Source: Trinickia dabaoshanensis | GTDB taxonomy: Bacteria; Pseudomonadota; Gammaproteobacteria; Burkholderiales; Burkholderiaceae | DNA: 64,000 bases | Assembly: GCF_002879885.1 (NCBI RefSeq) | Contig: NZ_PNYA01000028.1 | Coordinates: forward strand, 41,174-105,173 | Direction: 5' to 3' | Shown: piece by piece, positions 26,949-35,890 of the stretch | Position numbering within the stretch: position 1 is the stretch's first letter | How the letters are laid out: each line of letters begins with the position of its first letter | Program-made: the position numbers and the translations under genes | The notes under the pieces: generated by a model | The model's input: only the letters and a program-made list of their open reading frames with translations | What the model was told of the DNA's origin: nothing | Database searches by the model: none

Positions 26949-28742
26949 ATGGCGATCAGTGTCTCGGATTATGTCTTCCAGCGCGTGGCGGAAGCTGGAG
27001 TGAAGGACGTCTTCATGGTGTCGGGCGGCGGCATCATGTACTTGTGTGACGCGGTCGGCCGCTCGAAGGATTTGCGCTATTGGTGCAACTATCACGAGCA
27101 GGCGTGCGCCATTGCCGCCGAAGGCTATGCGCGCGTGACCGAGAACCTGGGCGTGTGCCTCGTGACGACCGGCCCCGGCAGCACCAACGCGTTGTCGGCC
27201 GTCGCCGGCGCGTACGTCGACTCCATTCCGGTCCTCGTCATTTCGGGCCAGGTCCGTACGGCCATCATGGCCGACTATAGCTTCCAGCGCCAAGTCGGTC
27301 CGCAGGAGATCAACATCGAACCGATGGCCGCGCCCGTGACGAAGCATTGCGTCACGGTGATGCGCCCGGAAGACGTGCGCTACGAACTCGAGAAATGCCT
27401 TTATCTGGCGCGCGCCGGACGTCCGGGCCCGGTCTGGCTGAACCTGCCGCTCGATATTCAATCGGCGATGATCGAACCGGACCAGCAACGCGGCTACGTG
27501 CCGGAAGAGCCGGCTACGCCCGCACTCGACGAGGCGCTCGTCGACCAGGTGGCGCAACTGCTGCTCGCCTCGAAGCGCCCCGTGGTGATCGGCGGCAACG
27601 GCATCGCGCTGGGTCACGCGCGCAGTGCCTTCCGCGAGCTCGTCGCCCAGTTGAAGGTGCCCGCGTTGTCGACCATCAGCGGCATGGATCTGCTGGCGGA
27701 AGATAACCCGCTGTATCAAGGGCGTATCGGGCCGGGCGGCCAGCGCCGCGCGAACTTCGCGCTGCAAAACTCCGACTTGGTGCTCGCGATCGGCACGAGC
27801 TTGTCGATCTCCGCGATCGGCTTCAGCGACAAATTCGCGCCGAAGGCGAAGAAGGTTCACGTCAACATCGATCGCGGCGACCTGGTCAAGAAGAACATCG
27901 CCATCGACGTGTCGGTGCTCGCGGACGCAAAGCAGTTCATCGAGGCGCTTCTTGCCCGCGTCAAACAGCATCAATATCAGCCGACGCAGCGTTGGCTCGA
28001 TGCCTGCGCGATGTGGAAGCGGGAATATCCCCCGATGCCGGCGCCGGAACACCTGCAAAAGAACCACGTCGACATCTACGCGGCCTATGACGAACTGTCG
28101 CGCCAACTGGGCGACACCGACGTCGTCGTGAGCGGCAACTCGCTCGACGGCTGCATCATCGCCTATCAGAACCACCGGGTGAAGGAAGGACAATTCGGGT
28201 TCACGAGCGCCTGCATGGGCTCGATGGGTTGGGATTTGCCGGCACTCATCGGCGCGTGCGTGGCGGACCGCGATCGACGCGGCGTCCTGGTGACCGGCGA
28301 CGGCAGCGTGCTCTTCAACATTCAGGAACTGATGTTCCTGTCGCAGAATCGCCTGAATGCCAAGCTGTTCATCAGCAACAACGACGGCTATCAAAGTATC
28401 CGCAATACGCAGCGCCGGTACTTCGAGGGCCGCGAAGTCGGCACCGACCGCCACTCGGGTGTCGGCAACCCCGACTTCAAGAAGCTGGCCGAAGCGTTCG
28501 GCTTGAAGCACATGCTGATCGAGCGCAACGAGCAACTGCACGACGCGATCGCGACCGTTTTCGCGGATAAGGATCCGTGGATCGTCGAAATGTCGATTTC
28601 GCAGGAACAGCAGCGTTTCCGCGCGAGCTCGTTCCTGAAGCCGGACGGCACGCTTGGCTCGCGCCCGATGGAAGACATGGACCCGCTGCTGCCGCGCGAA
28701 GAGCTCGAGCGCAACATGACGATGTTCGACAACGACGATTGA
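26949..28742 (+). CDS. TPP-dependent acetolactate synthase-like enzyme, candidate YerE (sugar C-C branching)
   Basis: 597-residue thiamine-diphosphate enzyme with the three-domain acetohydroxyacid synthase layout: N-terminal PYR domain with catalytic glutamate E50 (YHEQACAIAAEGYAR), a central domain near 195-340, and a C-terminal PP domain with the GDG...NND cofactor motif (about 450-479). Directly after rfbFGH and an SDR it is best read as a YerE-like enzyme, which transfers a two-carbon acetyl unit from pyruvate to the 4-keto carbon of CDP-3,6-dideoxy-4-ketoglucose in yersiniose synthesis. Ordinary valine/isoleucine synthesis is unlikely in this setting with no small subunit. Confidence 0.75.
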   Translation: MAISVSDYVFQRVAEAGVKDVFMVSGGGIMYLCDAVGRSKDLRYWCNYHEQACAIAAEGYARVTENLGVCLVTTGPGSTNALSAVAGAYVDSIPVLVISGQVRTAIMADYSFQRQVGPQEINIEPMAAPVTKHCVTVMRPEDVRYELEKCLYLARAGRPGPVWLNLPLDIQSAMIEPDQQRGYVPEEPATPALDEALVDQVAQLLLASKRPVVIGGNGIALGHARSAFRELVAQLKVPALSTISGMDLLAEDNPLYQGRIGPGGQRRANFALQNSDLVLAIGTSLSISAIGFSDKFAPKAKKVHVNIDRGDLVKKNIAIDVSVLADAKQFIEALLARVKQHQYQPTQRWLDACAMWKREYPPMPAPEHLQKNHVDIYAAYDELSRQLGDTDVVVSGNSLDGCIIAYQNHRVKEGQFGFTSACMGSMGWDLPALIGACVADRDRRGVLVTGDGSVLFNIQELMFLSQNRLNAKLFISNNDGYQSIRNTQRRYFEGREVGTDRHSGVGNPDFKKLAEAFGLKHMLIERNEQLHDAIATVFADKDPWIVEMSISQEQQRFRASSFLKPDGTLGSRPMEDMDPLLPREELERNMTMFDNDD

Positions 28743-28796
28743 CGATCGGGCCGCAGCAGCTGGTTTGAGCATGCGCGGTCGTACGGTCGCTTGGCC

Positions 28797-28826
28797 GGGC
28801 GCAGCGGTAGCAATGCCGTTGCGCCC
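28797..28826 (+). terminator. Strong hairpin after the TPP gene, ops-like core in stem/loop
   Basis: GGGCGCAGCGG (28797-28807) pairs with CCGTTGCGCCC (28816-28826) over 11 positions with one G-T wobble, enclosing an 8-base loop. It lies in the 157 bp between the TPP enzyme and the O-acyltransferase. The stem-loop junction contains GCGGTAGC, the core of the RfaH ops element. The T tract after it is poor (GAAGTCTTTATC), so it may terminate weakly, pause polymerase or be unrelated. Confidence 0.45.
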
Positions 28827-28899
28827 GAAGTCTTTATCTGTAAGCAGCCTGAACATGGCCATGCAACGTCTCATTCCACTGTCCGGGGGCGAATCAGAG

Positions 28900-30168
28900 A
28901 TGAAAACTATAACGAATCCATCTAATCGACGTCCGTCGATCGATGCGCTGACTACCTTGCGCGGTGTCGCCGCGCTGCTCGTCGTCGTGCACCATATGGG
29001 CCTGCTCATGCTGCAACCGCTTAGGCAGACGATAGCGGCAATGCCGCTGGAGAAGTGCGGGCTGCTAGGCATGTCCGTTTTCTTCGTCTTGAGCGGTTTC
29101 GTCATCCACTACAACTACGCCGACCGGCTCGCCAGCGATCGTGAACGCGGCGTCATGATGTTTTTGTTTGCGCGGCTCGCCCGCTTGTATCCGCTGTACC
29201 TCCCGCTTATCCTCGCCAATTACGTGGTCAATGTCGGGCGCGCTGCTTACGCGGGCCGCCAATTGGCTGCTAGCGCCTACTCCGCATCGCTTCCGGCGTA
29301 CCTCGCGGGCATGCAATCATGGTTTTATGCAACGCTGAACGGATTTAATCTCTCGATCTCGCAGGAGTATGCCAATAACTCCTGGTCTATCAGCGCCGAA
29401 ATTTTCCTCTATCTGTTTTTCATCCCGCTCGCGTTATACGGGGGCTTTAAGCGGCACTCCGCGCTACGCGGAGTGCTGATCGCCGTTGGTGCGATCTTGG
29501 GACGCATACTTTTCGTGAAATTTTCCGAACTGAATTCCGTCAGAACCGCGTTGGAAAACGTGCTCGGCGTCGTGCCGTCTCTCGACGTCGGCAGTTGGCT
29601 GGTTTATTACTCGCCGTACGGCCGCTTGTTCGAGTTTCTAGCCGGCGTGGGTATAGCCGAGATTTGGCTAGCGGGAGGCAACGCGCCGGAGTCGGCTGGG
29701 CGGCGCCTTCTCGTTCGCGTCATTGGAGTGATCGGGTGCGCCTACATCGCCGGATCGTTTGCCGATCATGTGCTTTTCGAGTATCCCAAGCTCTTTGGCG
29801 GCGATCGAATTTATAGTGGTTACGCTATCGCCGTTCCCGCGGCGATTTACCTGTGTTGCAGCAGTCAGCGCTACCTCGGGAAACTCGCGAGCTGGTGGCC
29901 CCTGCTTGGGATAGGCGAAATCAGCTATTCCCTCTATATGCTGCACGGCAATCTGTTTCCGCTTTTTCTGGTGAAGCCGCACGACAGCCTGGCTGCGCTA
30001 GCGCCCGAGATGATCGCGAAATCGATAGCGTTTCTCGCCATCCTTTTTGCGGCCTCGTGGTTGACCTACCGGTATTGGGAAATGCCGGCTCGCAAGAAAA
30101 TAGTCGGTTTTTATCGCAAAAGCATTTCGCCGCCGCATATCGACAAGTGCGATATCGTCCAGCGATAA
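28900..30168 (+). CDS. Acyltransferase 3 family (OafA-like O-acyltransferase)
   Basis: Integral inner-membrane acyltransferase, 422 residues from ATG MKTITNPSNRRPSIDALTTL. Family signs are SIDALTTLRGVAALLVVVHH at the N-terminus (with catalytic histidine), FVLSGFVIHYNYADR, about ten transmembrane segments and SWSISAEIFLYLFF, the conserved W-S-x-E region. Such enzymes O-acetylate sugars of LPS or capsule. It lies between the CDP-sugar operon and the legionaminic-acid genes. Confidence 0.88.
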   Translation: MKTITNPSNRRPSIDALTTLRGVAALLVVVHHMGLLMLQPLRQTIAAMPLEKCGLLGMSVFFVLSGFVIHYNYADRLASDRERGVMMFLFARLARLYPLYLPLILANYVVNVGRAAYAGRQLAASAYSASLPAYLAGMQSWFYATLNGFNLSISQEYANNSWSISAEIFLYLFFIPLALYGGFKRHSALRGVLIAVGAILGRILFVKFSELNSVRTALENVLGVVPSLDVGSWLVYYSPYGRLFEFLAGVGIAEIWLAGGNAPESAGRRLLVRVIGVIGCAYIAGSFADHVLFEYPKLFGGDRIYSGYAIAVPAAIYLCCSSQRYLGKLASWWPLLGIGEISYSLYMLHGNLFPLFLVKPHDSLAALAPEMIAKSIAFLAILFAASWLTYRYWEMPARKKIVGFYRKSISPPHIDKCDIVQR

Positions 30169-30173
30169 GTCCC

Positions 30174-30190
30174 GCCCACCCGGCGTGGGC
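30174..30190. terminator. Small hairpin after the O-acyltransferase gene
   Basis: GCCCAC-5 nt-GTGGGC lies 5 bp after the acyltransferase stop, followed by TTACACTGTAA, another short palindrome (30191-30201). No T run follows, so termination is only suggested by position before legB. Confidence 0.3.
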
Positions 30191-30243
30191 TTACACTGTA
30201 AAGTAACACTCGCGCGTCAAGCGAGATCATGCAAGGAACGACA

Positions 30244-31248
30244 ATGTCGACGAATAAACGAATCCTCGTCACCGGCGCCGATGGTTTCATCGGCTCCCAT
30301 CTCACGGAATACCTCGTCCGCGCGGGCTACGACGTTCGCGCGTTCGTTCTCTACAACTCGTTCAATTCGTGGGGCTGGCTCGATCGGGCCGATGCCGGCA
30401 TCAAATCCTCGCTCGACGTGTTCGCCGGCGACATTCGCGATCCCAACGGCGTGCGCAAAGCCGTGCAAGGCTGCGACGTAGTGCTGCACCTGGCGGCGCT
30501 CATCGCGATCCCCTATTCGTACCATTCGCCCGACACCTACGTCGATACGAACGTAAAGGGCACGCTCAACGTCGTGCAAGCGGCGCGTGACCTCGGCGCG
30601 CGCGTCGTCCATACGTCCACGAGCGAAGTCTACGGCACGGCCCGTACGGTGCCGATCGACGAGACCCATCCGCTGCAAGGCCAGTCGCCGTATTCGGCAT
30701 CGAAGATCGGAGCCGATCAGATCGCGCTCTCGTTTTACATGTCGTTCGAGACGCCGGTCGCCGTGCTGCGCCCGTTCAACACGTACGGTCCGCGTCAGTC
30801 GGCTCGCGCGGTCATCCCGAGCATCATCACGCAAATCGCGGCCGGCCAACGCAACCTCAAACTCGGCTCGCTGCACCCGACCCGCGATTTCAACTACGTG
30901 ACCGATACCGTGCGCGCGTTCGAAGCCGTCATGAACAGCGACCAAGCGCTCGGGCAGGTGCTCAACGCGGGCAGCGGTTTCGAGGTCAGCATCGGCGACA
31001 CCGTCCGCATGATCGCGGAAACCATGGGTGTCGAAGTGCAGATCGAGACCGACGAGCAACGTCTGCGCCCCGAGAAGAGCGAAGTCGAGCGCCTGCTGGC
31101 CGACAATCGCCGCCTGCGCGCGCTGACCAACTGGGCGCCCGAATACGCGGGTGTGGACGGGTTCCGCCGCGGCCTCGCGAAAACGGTCGAATGGTTTACC
31201 GACCCCGCCAATCTGGCGAACTACAAGGCCGATCGCTACAACGTATAG
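30244..31248 (+). CDS. legB: NAD-dependent 4,6-dehydratase of the legionaminic pathway (LegB-like)
   Basis: SDR dehydratase of 334 residues from the ATG preceded by AAGGA. NAD motif VTGADGFIGSHLTEYLVRAG, then FVLYNSFNSWGWLD, a LegB/GDP-GlcNAc-dehydratase signature, active-site TSTSEVYGTA and YSASKIGAD (YxxxK). In Campylobacter LegB acts on GDP-GlcNAc to give the 4-keto-6-deoxy sugar. It is followed in order by LegC-, LegH/NeuD- and LegI-like genes, which fixes the pathway. Confidence 0.9.
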   Translation: MSTNKRILVTGADGFIGSHLTEYLVRAGYDVRAFVLYNSFNSWGWLDRADAGIKSSLDVFAGDIRDPNGVRKAVQGCDVVLHLAALIAIPYSYHSPDTYVDTNVKGTLNVVQAARDLGARVVHTSTSEVYGTARTVPIDETHPLQGQSPYSASKIGADQIALSFYMSFETPVAVLRPFNTYGPRQSARAVIPSIITQIAAGQRNLKLGSLHPTRDFNYVTDTVRAFEAVMNSDQALGQVLNAGSGFEVSIGDTVRMIAETMGVEVQIETDEQRLRPEKSEVERLLADNRRLRALTNWAPEYAGVDGFRRGLAKTVEWFTDPANLANYKADRYNV

Positions 31249-31297
31249 AGCGATTCGCCAATCGCCGAATCGATCCATCGATACCAGAGACACTCCT

Positions 31298-32455
31298 ATG
31301 AGCCGAGCAGCCACGATCGTGCAAGCCGTCCGTGAGGCCTATCACCGCCCCGATGGCTTCCTGCCGCTACACGCCCCGATCTTCGAGGGTAACGAAAGCG
31401 CCTACGTTCTAAAAACCATCGAGTCGACGTTCGTCTCGTCGGTTGGCGAATACGTCAGCCAATTCGAGCGTATGTTGCAAGACATCACCGGAGCCGCGCA
31501 CGTCGTGGCGACGACGAACGGCACGACGGCGTTGCATATGTCGTTGCTGCTCGCCGGCGTCGAGCGCGACGATCTCGTCGTTACGCAATCGCTCAGTTTC
31601 GTCGCCACCGCCAATTCGATCGCGCACGCGGGCGCCGTGCCCGCGTTCGTCGACGTGGATGCCGATACGCTGGGCATGTCGCCCACCGCGCTCGACGCAT
31701 TCCTCGAACGAGAGTGCGAACGCTCGAGCCGCGGTTGCGTTCACCGCGGGAGCGGGCGCCGCGTGGCGGCATGCGTGCCGATGCACTCGTTCGGCCTGCC
31801 GGCCCGCATCCAGGAAATCGCCGACGTGTGCCGCAAATGGTCGATCCCGCTGATCGAAGATGCCGCGGAAGCATTGGGCAGCCGCGTCGGCGCCGCGCAC
31901 TGCGGCACGTTCGGTCTGCTCGGCACGCTCAGTTTCAACGGCAACAAGATTTGTACGACGGGCGGCGGCGGCGCGATCATGACGAACGACCCCGAGATCG
32001 CCAAACGCGCGAAGCACCTGACCACGACCGCCAAGGTGCCACACCGTTGGCGCTTCGAACACGACGCGATCGGGTACAACTTCCGGCTGCCGAATTTGAA
32101 TGCCGCGCTAGGCTGTGCTCAGCTCGAACGGCTCGACAAATTCATCGAATTCAAGCGTGACCTCGTGAACCGTTACGTGCACGCGTTCGCCGGTACGGGC
32201 ATCCAAGTCATGACCGAGCGCCCGGGAACGTACTCGAACTATTGGCTCTGCGCCATCTTGCTCGCCGACCGCGACGAGCGCGACGCATGTCTCGAGGCAA
32301 CCAATGAAGCCGGCGTCATGACGCGTCCGGTGTGGGAGCCGCTGCATACGTTGCCGATGTTCGCCGATGCGCCGCATGGCCCGCTCGAAACGACGCAATC
32401 GATCGCCGATCGTCTCATCAACATTCCGAGCGGTGTGCTGCATCCCTCGGCCTGA
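31298..32455 (+). CDS. legC: PLP-dependent aminotransferase, LegC-like
   Basis: DegT/DnrJ/EryC1/StrS aminotransferase of 385 residues, putting the 4-amino group on the keto sugar in nonulosonate synthesis. FLPLHAPIFEGNESAYV is the LegC-type N-terminus; TTNGTTALHMSLLLAG binds cofactor phosphate, IPLIEDAAEALGS carries the cofactor aspartate, and LGTLSFNGNKICTTGGGG contains the PLP lysine. Located 49 bp after legB and 2 bp before the acetyltransferase. Confidence 0.92.
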   Translation: MSRAATIVQAVREAYHRPDGFLPLHAPIFEGNESAYVLKTIESTFVSSVGEYVSQFERMLQDITGAAHVVATTNGTTALHMSLLLAGVERDDLVVTQSLSFVATANSIAHAGAVPAFVDVDADTLGMSPTALDAFLERECERSSRGCVHRGSGRRVAACVPMHSFGLPARIQEIADVCRKWSIPLIEDAAEALGSRVGAAHCGTFGLLGTLSFNGNKICTTGGGGAIMTNDPEIAKRAKHLTTTAKVPHRWRFEHDAIGYNFRLPNLNAALGCAQLERLDKFIEFKRDLVNRYVHAFAGTGIQVMTERPGTYSNYWLCAILLADRDERDACLEATNEAGVMTRPVWEPLHTLPMFADAPHGPLETTQSIADRLINIPSGVLHPSA

Positions 32456-32457
32456 AG

Positions 32458-33078
32458 ATGAACATTCTGCTGATTGGTGGGGGCGGCCACTGCAAAGCCG
32501 TCATCGACGTGATCGAGGCGCAGCGGGAATGGACCATCGCGGGTATCGTCGAAGCACCCGGCAGCGACACCCGTGAAGTGATGGGCTATCCCGTCATCGG
32601 TCATGACGACAAACTCGACGAGTTGTTCAACCACTATCAGAGCGCGCTCGTGACCGTTGGGCAAATCAAAACGCCCAATGTGCGCATGCGCCTGTTCGCG
32701 CGCTTGCGCCAGATCGGCTTCTCCCTGCCGGCCATCGTCTCGCCGTTAGCCCGCGTGGGCCGCGGCGCGACGATCGGAGAAGGCACCGTCGTCATGCACT
32801 TCGCCCAAGTCGGCCCGGACGCGAAGGTCGGCGAAAACACCATCGTCAATAGCCGCGCCTTGATCGAGCACGACGCCGTCGTCGGCGATCACTGCCATGT
32901 GTCGACGAGCGCCGTGATCAACGGCGCGACGCGCGTGGGCAACGGCGCGTTTATCGGCAGCGGCGCCGTCTGCCGCGAAGGCATTACGATCGGCGAGCGC
33001 GCCCTCGTCCCCATGGGTGCGCGCGTTCGCAAGTCGGTACCCAACGATACGCTTTATCTCGGAGACCAGTCCCGATGA
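32458..33078 (+). CDS. NeuD/LegH-type sugar N-acetyltransferase
   Basis: 206-residue left-handed beta-helix acetyltransferase. The N-terminal MNILLIGGGGHCKAVIDVI is the NeuD/PglD nucleotide-sugar subdomain; the C-terminal half repeats hexapeptides (VGRGATIGEGTVVMHF, VGENTIVNSRALIEHD) with the catalytic IEHDAVVGDHCHVS histidine region. In the legionaminic route it N-acetylates the 4-amino sugar. It overlaps legI by 4 bases. Confidence 0.9.
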   Translation: MNILLIGGGGHCKAVIDVIEAQREWTIAGIVEAPGSDTREVMGYPVIGHDDKLDELFNHYQSALVTVGQIKTPNVRMRLFARLRQIGFSLPAIVSPLARVGRGATIGEGTVVMHFAQVGPDAKVGENTIVNSRALIEHDAVVGDHCHVSTSAVINGATRVGNGAFIGSGAVCREGITIGERALVPMGARVRKSVPNDTLYLGDQSR

Positions 33079-34079
33079 CTCCGCATTGCACGGTGATCGC
33101 CGAAGCCGGCGTCAACCATAACGGCTCGATCGATCTGGCCTATCAGCTCATCGACGCAGCGGCCGCCGCCGGCGTCGACTACGTCAAGTTCCAAACGTTT
33201 CGCGCCGAAGCGCTGGCCACCCGTGCCGCGCCGAAAGCCGCCTATCAGCAGGCGACGACGGGCAGCGGCGAGAGCCAACTCGCCATGCTCAAGCGGCTGG
33301 AGCTCCCCCTCGAGGCGTTCGCCGATCTCGCCGCGTATTGCGCGAAATGCGGGGTAGCGTTCATGTCGACACCGTTCGACTTGGAGGCCGCGAACTTCCT
33401 GGACGGCATCGGCATGGCGGCGTTCAAGGTGTCCTCCGGAGACCTTACGAACACGCCGTTCCTACGCGCGCTCGGCGCGAAAGGCAAACCCGTGATCCTG
33501 TCCTCGGGTATGGCGACCCTCGGCGAAGTGGAGCAAGCCGTCCAAACACTCGAGTCGGCCGGCCTCGCCATCTCCGACATCACGCTGTTGCACTGCACGA
33601 CCGAATATCCGGCCCCCGCCGAAGAAGTGAACCTGCGCGCGATGCAGACGCTGCGCGCGGCCTTCCCCGGGGCAACGATCGGTTATTCGGACCACACGCA
33701 GGGCATCGAGATTCCTATCGCCGCGACGGCGCTCGGCGCGCAGGTCATCGAGAAGCACTTCACGCTCGACAGGACCATGGAGGGCCCGGACCATAAGGCG
33801 AGTCTCGAACCTGGCGAGCTGGCAGCGATGGTCCGCGCCATCCGCCGTGTCAGCGCCGCGCTCGGCGACGGCCGCAAGCGCCCGACGCCATCCGAGCTGC
33901 CGAACCGGGCCGTCGCGCGAAAGAGTATCGTCGCAGCCCGCCCGATCGCCAAAGGCGAAACGCTGAGCGCCGACAACCTTGCCGTGCGGCGGCCCGGCAA
34001 CGGCCTATCGCCCACGCGCTGGGACGAAATCATCGGTACGACGGCCACGCGCGATTACGCGCAAGACGAACCGCTCTGA
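33075..34079 (+). CDS. legI: Nonulosonate synthase, LegI/NeuB-like
   Basis: Condenses a 2,4-diacetamido-hexose or ManNAc with phosphoenolpyruvate to form a nine-carbon sialic-like acid. It is 334 residues: TIM-barrel NeuB domain (VIAEAGVNHNGSIDLAYQLI, STPFDLEAANFL, IEKHFTLDRTMEGPDHKASL) and a C-terminal SAF/antifreeze-like domain (RKSIVAARPIAKGETLSADN). Surrounded by LegB, LegC and LegG homologues, the likely product is legionaminic acid rather than Neu5Ac. Confidence 0.92.
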   Translation: MTPHCTVIAEAGVNHNGSIDLAYQLIDAAAAAGVDYVKFQTFRAEALATRAAPKAAYQQATTGSGESQLAMLKRLELPLEAFADLAAYCAKCGVAFMSTPFDLEAANFLDGIGMAAFKVSSGDLTNTPFLRALGAKGKPVILSSGMATLGEVEQAVQTLESAGLAISDITLLHCTTEYPAPAEEVNLRAMQTLRAAFPGATIGYSDHTQGIEIPIAATALGAQVIEKHFTLDRTMEGPDHKASLEPGELAAMVRAIRRVSAALGDGRKRPTPSELPNRAVARKSIVAARPIAKGETLSADNLAVRRPGNGLSPTRWDEIIGTTATRDYAQDEPL

Positions 34080-34088
34080 GGCCCATCC

Positions 34089-35000
34089 ATGCGAATGCTC
34101 ATCGTAGGCTATGGCTCCATCGGGGCGCGCCATGGCCGCATTGCCGCGTCCCTCGGCATCGAGGTGGCCTGCGTGTCGCGTAACGAAGCGTGCCCTCACC
34201 CTCGCTTCGGAAGCATCGCCGAGGCACTCGAGCGATTCATGCCGGAGCGCGTGCTGATCGCGAACCCGACGGCACAGCACGCCGACGCGCTGCGAGCGTT
34301 GCGCGAAGCCGGATTCGCGGGCGCCGTCCTGATCGAGAAGCCCATTTTCGACGCGCTCGATGCCTTGCCGGAAACCGGCAACATGCGCATCTACACGGCC
34401 TACAACTTGCGTTTCCATCCGCTCGTTCAAGCACTGCGGGCGCGGGTCGCGGGCCGCCCGCTCTTTTGCGCCAACTTTCAGGCCGGGCAGTATCTGCCGC
34501 AGTGGCGGCCGGCCACCGACTACCGCCAGAGCTATTCGGCGAGTAAGTCGATGGGCGGCGGCGTCCTGCGCGACTTGTCGCACGAAATCGATCTGGCGCT
34601 CTGGCTGTGCGGCCCCGCGGTCCGCGTCGCGGCGCTGGGCGGCCACTTCAGCGACCTGGAGATCGACAGCGACGACGTGTTTTCGATGCTTTCCGTCAAT
34701 GCGCGCTGCCCCGCGGTATCCGTCGCCATCAACTACCTGGATCGCAAACCGCACCGAACGATCACGCTCAACGGTCCTGAATTGAGCGCGGCGCTCGATC
34801 TCGTCGCCGGCGAGCTGACCGTGAACGGAGAGACGACGCAGCTCACGCCCGAGCGCGACGTCACCTATCGTGCGCAGTTGGAAGCATTCGCGAGCGACGA
34901 CGTAACGACGCTCGCCACGCTCGCCGAGGGCATCGACGTCGTGCGTTTCGTCGACGCGGCAGAAGCGGCGGCGGCGACGGGCTCATGGATCCAACCTTAA
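34089..35000 (+). CDS. Gfo/Idh/MocA oxidoreductase, PtmF-like
   Basis: 303-residue NAD(P)-dependent oxidoreductase: N-terminal Rossmann domain (MLIVGYGSIGARHGRIAASL), family EKP motif in VLIEKPIFDAL, and a C-terminal domain with MGGGVLRDLSHEIDLALWL. In Campylobacter the PtmF, PtmA and PtmE proteins help make the GDP-GlcN(Ac) used by the legionaminic pathway; the same three types occur here. The exact substrate is not shown by sequence. Confidence 0.8.
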   Translation: MRMLIVGYGSIGARHGRIAASLGIEVACVSRNEACPHPRFGSIAEALERFMPERVLIANPTAQHADALRALREAGFAGAVLIEKPIFDALDALPETGNMRIYTAYNLRFHPLVQALRARVAGRPLFCANFQAGQYLPQWRPATDYRQSYSASKSMGGGVLRDLSHEIDLALWLCGPAVRVAALGGHFSDLEIDSDDVFSMLSVNARCPAVSVAINYLDRKPHRTITLNGPELSAALDLVAGELTVNGETTQLTPERDVTYRAQLEAFASDDVTTLATLAEGIDVVRFVDAAEAAAATGSWIQP

Positions 35001-35027
35001 ATCCCCATATCGAGAACCGGACTCACC

Positions 35028-35831
35028 ATGCGCAAGATTGAAGAACTCATGTCGCTAGCCGGCAAGACGGCGGTCGTCACCGGCGGCGCCGGCCACATCG
35101 GCGCGGCCATGGCCGAGGCGCTCGCCGAAGCCAAAGCCACGGTCGTACTCGTCGATCGCCAAGCGGAGCAATTGACTCAACGCGCCGCGGACATCCGCGC
35201 GCGCACCGGCGCCCGCGTCGAAACCTTCGAACTCGAGCTGGCCGACGAAACGGCCGTACGCGCGTTGCCCGAACGCGTCGCCACGTTGTGCGGCGGCCTA
35301 GACGTGCTCGTCAATTGCGCGGCCTTCGTCGGTACCTCCCAGCTCGAAGGCTGGGCCGTACCGTTCGAGCAACAAAAGACGCCCGCCTGGCGCGCCGCGT
35401 TCGAAGTGAACGTGACCTCGGTGTTCGAACTCGTGCAAGCCGCGCTGCCTTACTTGAAAGCGTCCGGCAAAGGCTCCGTTATCAACGTGGCGTCCCTGTA
35501 CGGCGTCGTGGGCCCCGATTGGCGACTCTACGAAGGCACGGCAATGGGCAATCCTGCCGCCTACGGTGCGAGCAAAGGCGCGCTGATCCAGCTCACCAAC
35601 TGGCTCGCCACGACGCTTGCGCCAGCCGTTCGCGTCAACACCATTAGCCCGGGCGGCGTTTGGCGCAATCAGCCGGAGGCGTTCGCCAAACGCTATGTCG
35701 AGCGCACGCCCTTGCAGCGCATGGCCGTGGAAGAAGACTTCAAGGGTGCCGCGCTCTATCTCGCGAGCGACCTTTCCGCCTATGTAACGGGGCAGAACCT
35801 CGTCGTCGACGGCGGCTGGTGCGCTTGGTAA
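35028..35831 (+). CDS. Short-chain dehydrogenase, PtmA-like
   Basis: Classical SDR of 267 residues. TGxxxGxG motif in VVTGGAGHIGAAMAEAL, NCA motif VLVNCAAFVG, active site with INVASLYGVVGPDW and AAYGASKGALIQL (YxxxK), and the C-terminal VTGQNLVVDGGWCAW. Gene context beside the Gfo/Idh and PtmE-like genes suggests a role in amino-sugar precursor supply for the nonulosonate. An ATG seven codons in (35049) is an alternative start. Confidence 0.82.
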   Translation: MRKIEELMSLAGKTAVVTGGAGHIGAAMAEALAEAKATVVLVDRQAEQLTQRAADIRARTGARVETFELELADETAVRALPERVATLCGGLDVLVNCAAFVGTSQLEGWAVPFEQQKTPAWRAAFEVNVTSVFELVQAALPYLKASGKGSVINVASLYGVVGPDWRLYEGTAMGNPAAYGASKGALIQLTNWLATTLAPAVRVNTISPGGVWRNQPEAFAKRYVERTPLQRMAVEEDFKGAALYLASDLSAYVTGQNLVVDGGWCAW

Positions 35832-35890
35832 GTCCCTCGCTCGCCACGGTGGCGGCATCTCGCGTCGAATCTAGAAAGAAGAACGTATTG

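Noticed and set aside
26949..28742. Annotation as acetolactate synthase large subunit for branched amino acids
   Set aside because: No ilvN partner and location within a CDP-deoxysugar operon; a YerE-like role fits better.
26658..29105. 815-codon minus-strand open frame opposite the TPP enzyme and SDR genes
   Set aside because: High GC keeps the antisense frame open; the product is Arg/His/Ala-rich without any domain, whereas the plus strand encodes clear enzymes.
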